Origin: Legionella sp.
GTDB taxonomy: Bacteria > Pseudomonadota > Gammaproteobacteria > Legionellales > Legionellaceae
DNA length: 64,000 nt
Assembly: GCA_030680075.1 (NCBI GenBank)
Contig: JAUXWR010000460.1
Location: 1-64,000 of the forward strand
Reading direction: 5' to 3'
Shown: positions 45,226-52,600 of the stretch, one piece after another
How positions within the stretch are numbered: position 1 is the first letter of the stretch
Layout: every line of letters starts with the position of its first letter
The notes under the pieces: generated by a model
Seen by the model: only the letters and a program-made list of their open reading frames with translations
What the model was told of the DNA's origin: nothing
The model's database searches: none
Position numbers and translations under genes: made by a program

Positions 45226-45944
45226 TATAAAATAATCTGTTCTATCAATTGATGGTTGAATATGGTTTTAATCAAGTTATTTTTTTTATTTTCACCTAAT
45301 TTGTTTTTGATGTTTTTTAAGTAAAATTCAATGGTCGATTGTTTTAATTTTAAAACATCGGCAATTTCCCCGGCATGAGCCCCTTTGACAAGCTCGAGGA
45401 TACATTGTATCTCACGCTTTGATAAACTGATTAGCCGGTTTTGGAAGGTAATACGGTAGGTGCGTTTTATCAATAATTGATCTATTTCTTGTGGGCTCAA
45501 CTTAAGTGCCGAATCAAGATCTAAATTAAGCACTTGATGATGCAATGACATGATTCCCAATACCCCAACGGTACTAAATTTTTCGTCAAATAATGGATGA
45601 ATGAATCCAGATAGCTGCGTAATTAATGAGGTGTTATTTTTTGGCAGTATTTCTTCACTGACTGCAATAGTTCGATGGGTATCTAAAACCTCTTCATCAT
45701 GTGCCAAATACGTTTTCACTTTAAATTTGTTTCGGCATAAATCATAGTCTGTTAAGTTCTTAAGAGAAGCTCCTTTTTGAAAGCCCATTAATTTGCAAAA
45801 TAAAAGATTGGAATATTGATAAAGATGCTGGTTGTTTTTAACAAAAATGACGTGATTTTTTGGGGGTGAAATGAGTGCTTTTAAGGCATTAATAGGTATG
45901 TGCACACCTGGCATATTTAGTAGGTCTGTTGTTTCTTCAAACAT
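45225..45944 (-). CDS. PAS-like / LuxR-type transcriptional regulator
   Basis: 239 aa. The N-terminal part (about 25-150) has a PAS-like sensing fold (NQHLYQYSNLLFCKLMGF, LTDYDLCRNKF, HDEEVLDT). Residues 172-235 are a LuxR helix-turn-helix, LSKREIQCILELVKGAHAGEIADVLKLKQSTIEFYLKNIKNKLG in several conserved steps. Positioned first in the synthetase operon and translationally coupled to it; it probably controls this operon and perhaps its own promoter in 45945-46153. Ligand unknown; not the AHL-binding domain type. Confidence 0.88.
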   Translation of the reverse strand: MFEETTDLLNMPGVHIPINALKALISPPKNHVIFVKNNQHLYQYSNLLFCKLMGFQKGASLKNLTDYDLCRNKFKVKTYLAHDEEVLDTHRTIAVSEEILPKNNTSLITQLSGFIHPLFDEKFSTVGVLGIMSLHHQVLNLDLDSALKLSPQEIDQLLIKRTYRITFQNRLISLSKREIQCILELVKGAHAGEIADVLKLKQSTIEFYLKNIKNKLGENKKNNLIKTIFNHQLIEQIIL

Positions 45945-46153
45945 TTTAAAAACAACCGCTGATTAAAAAGCGTCCATGATATCAATATAAAGATAATATG
46001 AAAATATTTTAATCAATATTATCTTTAACTTGCCGCTCAAGCGTAGACGCTGCCCTCGGTCCAGCCATTTTACATCAGTAGCGATATTAGTTAATCTGCT
46101 ATACTGAAGATGGAAATAATAACGGACTGTTCATTTTCTAGTAAGGAGACTTT

Positions 46154-46444
46154 ATGATTATTAATAAAAGGTTATTATTAGGCTCGTTAATAGTCGTATT
46201 CAGCGGTGCCGTATTGGCTACAAATTGCCCATCAGTAGGCGGCTATACCTTGAGCTCTCATAGTGCTAATAACGAACGCTGCGTGTATAAATCCAATGCA
46301 ACTGTCAAATTGGTTCTTCGGGGTCAACGCGTGCAACCACCCGTTTGTCCTCGTTTTATATTAACAGATCCTCATTTTCAATTAACCAATTGCAGTCATA
46401 GCCTACGATTAAACAAATGCGTATGTACCATTGTTAGTCATTAG
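46154..46444 (+). CDS. Small cysteine-rich secreted protein
   Basis: 96 aa: a signal peptide (1-22, ending VLA) and a mature chain of about 73 residues with six Cys (in TNCPS, ERCVY, PVCPR, TNCSH and the C-terminal CVC), enough for three disulfides. A strong AAGGAG (46143-46148) lies 5 bases before the ATG. The N-terminus resembles small DUF3757-type exported proteins. Single gene, divergent from the LuxR-synthetase operon. Confidence 0.75.
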   Translation: MIINKRLLLGSLIVVFSGAVLATNCPSVGGYTLSSHSANNERCVYKSNATVKLVLRGQRVQPPVCPRFILTDPHFQLTNCSHSLRLNKCVCTIVSH

Positions 46445-46556
46445 GAGGTCACGGCCTGGAATGCCCGCCAGCGAAACCAGGAAAGGACAGAGGTATGTTT
46501 TTAAAATTTCAAATTTTGATATAAAACAACCTCTGTAAACCTTGATTTCGCTGCAT

Positions 46557-46576
46557 CCTCTCATCGTGTTGAGAGG
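46557..46576. terminator. Hairpin before the tspO end
   Basis: CCTCTCA (46557-46563) pairs with TGAGAGG (46570-46576) around a 6-base loop, between two convergent genes. There is no T-run. Confidence 0.35.
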
Positions 46577-46588
46577 CATGGATAACAT

Positions 46589-47062
46589 CTAGTTCATTAA
46601 GGCGATAGTGATATTGAGATAAGCAGCAAACACTAGCCAGATAACATATGGGATTAATAACAACGTAATCGTTTTATGGCGGGCCTTGGCCTGTATTATT
46701 AAAATAAAGTTTAAAATGGTTAAGGCAATTAGCCAAACAGCACTAAACTTCAACCAATGGAATTGAAAAAATAGCGGTGTCCATGCCCAGTTCATAAGCA
46801 TTTGTAACGCAAATAGATAAATAATAGTTTTAGAATTAGACGTTTGTTTCTGACTTGATAGAATCCAGGCAACTATTGCAAGCATGACATACAGCAGGGT
46901 CCAGGCAATAAAAAAAACGGGGGCTGGAGGCGTTAAGGAAGATTTGTTCAGGCTCTGATACCAAGGGTCAATGTTCGCTTGTGTGAGTAAACCTGATAAG
47001 AAGCCCATGAGTTGAAAAGCAACAACCCAAAAAACCAGTTTAATCGAGTTATTTAATCGCAA
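46589..47062 (-). CDS. tspO: TspO/MBR family membrane protein
   Basis: 157 aa with five membrane helices, the invariant TspO plan. Marks: PWYQSLNKSSLTPPAPVFFIAWTLLYVMLA (read in parts), LFALQMLMNWAWTPLFF and IPYVIWLVFAAYLN. TspO binds porphyrins and cholesterol-like ligands and is linked to stress and tetrapyrrole handling. The length matches the family (about 155-160 aa). Single gene. Confidence 0.93.
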   Translation of the reverse strand: MRLNNSIKLVFWVVAFQLMGFLSGLLTQANIDPWYQSLNKSSLTPPAPVFFIAWTLLYVMLAIVAWILSSQKQTSNSKTIIYLFALQMLMNWAWTPLFFQFHWLKFSAVWLIALTILNFILIIQAKARHKTITLLLIPYVIWLVFAAYLNITIALMN

Positions 47063-47376
47063 AATTGTATCTCCTGAGTTGCGGTAATCCTTTGGTTATT
47101 GCAAAAATATTGGTACCATTAAATCATAACATTATTTTCTTGGTTCTTGTTTGATGCACTATTGTGTGGCATCTGCGCGATGCCAAAAAATCAATGTTAA
47201 GACGAAATTCGCGTGTTTGAGTATCAAATCAGGTTCGCGTCATTGTAGGTCGGGCGCTTCGCCCGACATTTTCATCTCTCTTTCGATAAATCATTAAGAA
47301 GACTATTTTATCGATTTGCGCATTCAATTAAGGCATAATCCTCCCTTTAAGAAGGCTTGGCCTCAGAGTTTGGTAA
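47063..47376. other. Intergenic region with REP-like palindrome
   Basis: No gene seen. It holds the promoter region of tspO at its left side, the REP-like copy at 47245-47278, and presumably the promoter of the small gene at 47377. No riboswitch or operator recognised. Confidence 0.5.
47245..47278. repeat. REP-like palindrome GTCGGGCG, copy 2
   Basis: GTCGGGCG (47249-47256) pairs with CGCCCGAC (47260-47267) around a 3-base loop. The flanks match copy 1 at 40767-40800 with about two changes. Confidence 0.7.
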
Positions 47377-47613
47377 ATGGTAAATAAACTTAATTCATTA
47401 CACATACATGATCTGGAGGAGGCTATTCAAGAGCTTTCCCAATCGCTTATCGGTATTAAAGAAAACATCATGGAGTGCATGGATGAGCTGGAAAATACGG
47501 TTCATATAAACCCTTCACTTATCTATATAATGAAAAATTCGATGAAGGACGTTGAGCGTGCGAAAGCAGCAGTTTATGGAATGAATTTTAATTTTAAAAA
47601 ATATGAGTATTAA
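47377..47613 (+). CDS. Small hypothetical protein upstream of the FixJ-type regulator
   Basis: 78 aa, acidic and helical (DLEEAIQELSQSLIGIKENIMECMDELENTV), with no signal peptide and no recognised family. It lies 11 bases before the response regulator and is probably co-transcribed. Its size is close to the DHp-only protein at 49271, but the histidine box is missing. It might be a helical adaptor of the same signalling set; that is speculation. Confidence 0.6.
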   Translation: MVNKLNSLHIHDLEEAIQELSQSLIGIKENIMECMDELENTVHINPSLIYIMKNSMKDVERAKAAVYGMNFNFKKYEY

Positions 47614-47624
47614 TTTCTTCCAAT

Positions 47625-48290
47625 ATGAATACCCACGTAAATAAAAATCAGTTGAATACTGAAATGGATAATCGATTTAATAAAACGGTTTTTGTAGTAG
47701 ATGATGACTGCAGAGTTCGTGAAGCATTGCAATGGTTATTGGAGTCAATAGCATTACCAGTCGAAACATTCGTAAGCGCTGACCACTTTCTTAAAAGCTA
47801 TAATCCTGAAAGACTTGGGTGTTTAATTATTGACGTACGCATGCCCGGAATGAGTGGCCTGGAACTATTAGCTCACCTTAAGTCAGTAGGTTGCCAATTA
47901 CCAGTTATTGTAATTACTGGTTATGGTGATATTCCGATGGCGGTGCGCGCTATGCAAGCTGGAGCTGTAAATTTTATTTCCAAACCACTTAATGAGCAGT
48001 ATTTGATCGATTTAATTCAAGAAATATTCAGGAAAAAGCCGCTCACTGATCCTTCATTGAGCATTAAAAAAATAATAAATTGTTTCGCAGAACTAACTCC
48101 AAGAGAGCGTGCCGTTATTTCGCTTCTTACGGAAGGAAAATTAAATAAGCAAATTGCCTTTGATTTGAATATTTCTTTGTCCACAGTCGAGTTAGCGCGA
48201 AGTAATATAATGAAAAAAATGCAGGCTAAAACACTTGCACAATTGATAAGAAATTATGTGCTCATTGAAAGCATGGTGATTGAACAATAG
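47625..48290 (+). CDS. FixJ/NarL-type two-component response regulator
   Basis: 221 aa. The receiver (about 20-140) has FVVDDDCRVREAL with the acidic triad, phospho-acceptor D70 in IIDVRMPGMSGLEL, T98 and K120. A LuxR/FixJ HTH (155-215) follows: LTPRERAVISLLTEGKLNKQIAFDLNISLSTVELARSNIMKKM in recognisable steps. The best matching kinase type is FixL-like; the linked 79-aa DHp protein at 49271 is the only FixL-like piece in the window. It may regulate the 1967-aa synthetase downstream. Confidence 0.92.
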   Translation: MNTHVNKNQLNTEMDNRFNKTVFVVDDDCRVREALQWLLESIALPVETFVSADHFLKSYNPERLGCLIIDVRMPGMSGLELLAHLKSVGCQLPVIVITGYGDIPMAVRAMQAGAVNFISKPLNEQYLIDLIQEIFRKKPLTDPSLSIKKIINCFAELTPRERAVISLLTEGKLNKQIAFDLNISLSTVELARSNIMKKMQAKTLAQLIRNYVLIESMVIEQ

Positions 48291-48307
48291 GAAGTGCCTG
48301 ATTTGCT

Positions 48308-49042
48308 TTACATTATACTATTGTCCAGCCATTCCAGACCGCAAGATAGCATCACAGTGTTACTGGATTTCTGAATCACCTCATCGTTAATTGAGCAATG
48401 GGGAATAGAAAGAAAGTGGATTGGATTTAAATCCAGTATTAGACAATTATTTTCCTCTTTAAGCTCGCTGTGCTTCAGACAGTTCAATGTTGCAGATAAA
48501 ACACCAGGACAGTGAGTTTTTATGGCCTGAAGGATAACCCCTGCTTTAAAAAGAAAAAGATTGGAATTCCATAAAAATTGACGAGCACCCAATGCATTGA
48601 TGCTTCCTTCAGGATAAACATATTTTGCATTAGTGTTATAGGAGTGCATGCCAAAAGTGACTAAATATCCAGAAAGAGCCGCTTTTGTTGCAACGGAAAT
48701 TTTAACTTCATCGACATTTAAATGATTTATGGGCAATACTAATATTAACGTATCTTCACCATGAAGTTGAGCGATATGTGCCGCCGCCGCTGCTAGCACT
48801 GCCGCTGTATTCTGTTGAAAAGGCCCTGAAATAAGGGAGATAGTTTGACTCAAGAAATTGAGTTCTGCTTTAGTTCTGTAGAAAAAATCGCGATTTGTTA
48901 CGGCTATTAATTTTTGAACTCCGGGGAGCCGCGTGCCTCGTAAAACGCTTTTTTGCAATAAGCCGTATTCATCAGGTGAGCGAAGACATGCAGATACTCC
49001 AGTACTCGCCTCGCTACCAAGAATAAGCGGTATTAATTGCAT
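48308..49042 (-). CDS. Degenerate ManC-like nucleotidyltransferase
   Basis: 244 aa, resembling the nucleotidyl-transfer domain of mannose-1-phosphate guanylyltransferase. Recognisable parts: GPFQQNTAAVLAAAA (usual EPxGRNTAPAVALAA), LVLPINHLNVDE (usual LPADHVI; the metal-binding Asp is Asn here), FLWNSNLFLFKA (usual YLWNSGMFLF) and SIPHCSINDEVIQKSSNT (usual SIDYAVMEKT). The N-terminal GTP loop, normally GGxGTRLWPLSR, reads GSEASTGVSACLRS, so normal catalysis is doubtful. The C-terminal isomerase half is absent. The frame is intact, which argues for a recruited, non-catalytic or changed function. Confidence 0.75.
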   Translation of the reverse strand: MQLIPLILGSEASTGVSACLRSPDEYGLLQKSVLRGTRLPGVQKLIAVTNRDFFYRTKAELNFLSQTISLISGPFQQNTAAVLAAAAAHIAQLHGEDTLILVLPINHLNVDEVKISVATKAALSGYLVTFGMHSYNTNAKYVYPEGSINALGARQFLWNSNLFLFKAGVILQAIKTHCPGVLSATLNCLKHSELKEENNCLILDLNPIHFLSIPHCSINDEVIQKSSNTVMLSCGLEWLDNSIM

Positions 49043-49270
49043 AAATTTCCCTGGAAACTAATTCAGAATGAATAAGTTACACCAGGAGGCTGGGGTAAAG
49101 CCACCAGGATTATCCCTGATAAAATGAAGGGATCTCCTTGATATTTAAAGGGAAATAGAGTGAGTTTTTTCTTGACAAATTTTATTTGGTCGTTATTCTT
49201 AAAAGTTTGCAAAAAATTCAGGCCATTTCTATGAATCCCTACTATGTAACACAACGGTAGAATATACAAA

Positions 49271-49510
49271 ATGAAGGAATTAAAACCTTTAAATCAAATA
49301 GAATTTACGCATACTCTGGCACACGAACTTGCCCAGCCACTGACTACTATTAGTGTCTATATTTCAGGATGTATCTATCGGTTAACAACAGGTACTCCCG
49401 AGAAACAAACAATCCTCCATGTCATGAACAAAATAATGCAAGAGATAGAATGCGCCCAGCAAATTATTCTTCGTATGAATAATTACATCAATAATGTTGA
49501 AATAAACTAA
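49271..49510 (+). CDS. Stand-alone FixL-like DHp (HisKA) domain protein
   Basis: 79 aa consisting of little but a histidine-kinase dimerisation/phosphoacceptor hairpin: TLAHELAQPLTTISVYISG with phosphoacceptor H18, then the second helix ending ILRMNNYINN. In FixL-type kinases this is followed by a HATPase domain; here a stop codon follows and the next 120 bases do not encode one. It could be a phosphotransfer protein in the manner of ChpT or Spo0B, or a truncated kinase. The FixJ-type regulator lies 1 kb upstream and the big synthetase starts 122 bases downstream. Confidence 0.75.
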   Translation: MKELKPLNQIEFTHTLAHELAQPLTTISVYISGCIYRLTTGTPEKQTILHVMNKIMQEIECAQQIILRMNNYINNVEIN

Positions 49511-49631
49511 TTCCAAACTTGAGCTATACTTGTTCATTGTATGGGCATTTTTCCAAATAAATAAGTATATGGATATTAACTTATTGCCCGAATTTTAACG
49601 TGATGCATTTGAGAAAATAGCGAGGATTGCT

Positions 49632-52600
49632 ATGATTCATGTTGCTTCCACCTATATTGTAGATGTGCTAAATGATTCGTTAAAAGCAATTCTTCATCAA
49701 TTTTGCGATCAGGAAATTAGTTTTCATTATAATCAAATTTTTCAACAAGCGCTTTTACCGGGTAGTGAATTTAATGAAAATAAAAACGGTCTGAATGTAA
49801 TCTTGATGCGGATGGCTGATTTATTCAATTCCAATCAAGAAATAGAGTCAAATTTAAATGATTTGATAACGGCTCTTACCAGTTTACAAAAAAGCACGCA
49901 TGTACCTTTATTGTTTATCGTAACCCCATCAGAAGCTTCAACCAAAAAAGAAAAAAATTACTATTTAAAAGTGGAAAACACGCTAAAGTCCGTAATGGAG
50001 GCTAATAAAAATACCCTTTTTGTTTCCTCGGAAGAAATTTTAAAAAGTAACCAAGAGCGAATATTTGACCAGTTCACTGAAAAACACGGCCACATTCCCT
50101 ACACCCGCGAATTTTATGAATCATTAGCATGGCTCATTGGTCGAAAATATTCGTTGCTCACCAGAAAACCCTATAAGGTCATTGTGCTGGATTGTGACGG
50201 TACACTCTGGAACGGTATTATTGAAGAAGATGGTCTTGAGGGAATTATAATTGATGAGGAATATCTGGCATTCCAACAGTTTATGATTAACTTGTTCCAT
50301 GCCGGCTTTCTTTTATGTTTGTGCAGCAAAAATAGTGAAAAATCTGTTCTTGATGTACTAAAGCTGCATAAGAAAATGGCACTTGATATTAACAAGCATA
50401 TTTGTAGTTACCGAATTAACTGGTTGCCTAAGTCCGTTAATATTCAGTCATTGGCAAATGAGCTCAATCTGGGTTTGGATAGCTTTATATTCATTGATGA
50501 TAATGCGATTGAATGTGCTGAGGTGAAAGCCGCTCTTCCTGACGTGTTGGTGATTGAGTTACCGCGGATTAATTCCAGGGAAGAATCAATTCCGCGACTT
50601 GATTATTTGAAAAATATTTGGGCTTTTGATATCCATAATGTCAGTGAGGAAGATAAAAAGAGAACCGCATTTTATAAACAAAACAGGCTACGTGAGACAT
50701 TAAAATCAGAGAGTTTAAGCTATGAACAATTTTTAAAAAATCTGAAAATTAAAATCGGTATTCGTGAGGCGAATTCTCAAGATTTAGAACGAGTAATTCA
50801 ATTAAGCCAAAGAACAAATCAATTTAATTTATTTCCTAATGCTGTCTCAGCTAATGAATTTAATGAAAGAATATTGCAACGACAATTGTCTGGTTGCCTA
50901 GTCATTGAAGTATCTGATAAATATGGTGATTATGGATTAGTCGGGGTCGTGGTATACGATGTATTAGCCAGGGAATTAGTGATAAAAAGCTTCTTTTTAA
51001 GCTGCCGCATTTTAGGTCGAGGTATTGAGTATGCTGTTGTTCAACATATTGTGAGTGTGGCAGAGCAACATTCTTTAAAAAGAGTAAATTTATTATTTTC
51101 TATTACCGAAAGAAATATTCCAGGTATTGCGTTTATTCAGCATTTGTCAAATCAAGTGCTTCTTGAAAAGTTAAAGCATGTTTCATTTTCTGTAGAGCAG
51201 CTCAAAAAAATCACGCCAAAGCTTGTCCAACAGGTGGAAAAAAGGCCGAAACTGGCTAACTCCAATGCACGAGTTTCTAATGACTATATGCTTGATATTG
51301 CTAAGGAGTCGTATCATAAAAAACGAAAAACCCACCCCTCTCGTAAATTGGCCACCGTTGAAATGAGTTTAATAGAGCTTTTTAAGCAGCATAAACTTTG
51401 GGTGGAGGAAAAAAATGTAGCTCTTATTGAGCTTGGTATCACGTCATTAGACTGTGTGTTATTGGCGAGCACTATTTATCAACGATTTCATGTTGAAATC
51501 ACCCCATTTGAATTACTAAAGCCAGGTTTTACATTAGAAAAACTAACCAGGTATCTGTTGAGTCAACTTAAATCTAATCACCTTGTCCCAGAATTATCTA
51601 TTCTTGAGCCAGTTATGTCGCTATCCAGTACCCAGCTAAGGCTTTGGGAGGATGAGCAAATTTTCCCTGATACAGCCAGAAATAATATGTTTACAGCCTA
51701 TGAGATAGAAGAGCCCGTGAATAAAGAAATAATGAGGAATGCATTTATTCAATTAATGGCTCGCCATGATGCATTAAGGTTTTCCTTCTTCGCAGAGAAG
51801 GACGGGCCTTTATTAAAATTAAATCCATTGCAATCCATTGATTTTAAACTGGACTATTTTTCTTGCGATAATGATGCAGATATTGAGCAGTACGTGGCTC
51901 TTTTTAGACAAAAACCGTTTGTTCTTTCTCAGGCACCACTTTTTAGAGCGGCGCTGATTAGGAAAAAGAAGAATAAAACACTATTTTTATTTTCCATTCA
52001 TCATATTATTCATGATGGTTGGTCATTAAACATATTATTGCGTGAGTTAAGTGATACCTATAGCGCATGCTCAAAACGAATAACATTGCCGAACCCTATT
52101 GAATCTTGCCCCTACCTTGATTTTATCCGCTGGCAGCAGAAGGCGATTTCTGAAGAAGTATTAGAAAAACAGGGCGCATTTTGGAAAAAATACTTATCCT
52201 ATATTCCAAAATTGGAATTGATTTACGATAAAGCACGAAAAGAAGAGCAAGAAAAGCCGCTAAACCATCGAATAACCTTTACAATAAATGCAAAAACGAC
52301 CCGAAAAATTAAAAAAATGTCCCTTGCTAATCAAGTGACATTATACGATGTCCTTCTTTCAGCTTTTGGGCTTTTCTTATCCCATTTGGCAAATCAAGAA
52401 GATATTAATTTTATTACGGCTGTATCGGGTCGGCACCATTCCTGTGTTGGTGATGTTATTGGCTTTTTTACTAACATGGTATTGATAAGAATGCATTTGG
52501 ATGATGAGGAAACATTTAACGATTTAATTAAAAAGAATCAAAAGTTAATCCATAACATCTTTAAAAATCAGGATTTTCCTTTTAATGAAATAATGCAGCT

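Noticed and set aside
49271..49510. Calling the DHp gene a pseudogene outright
   Set aside because: The frame is intact and no leftover ATPase sequence follows, so truncation is possible but not shown.
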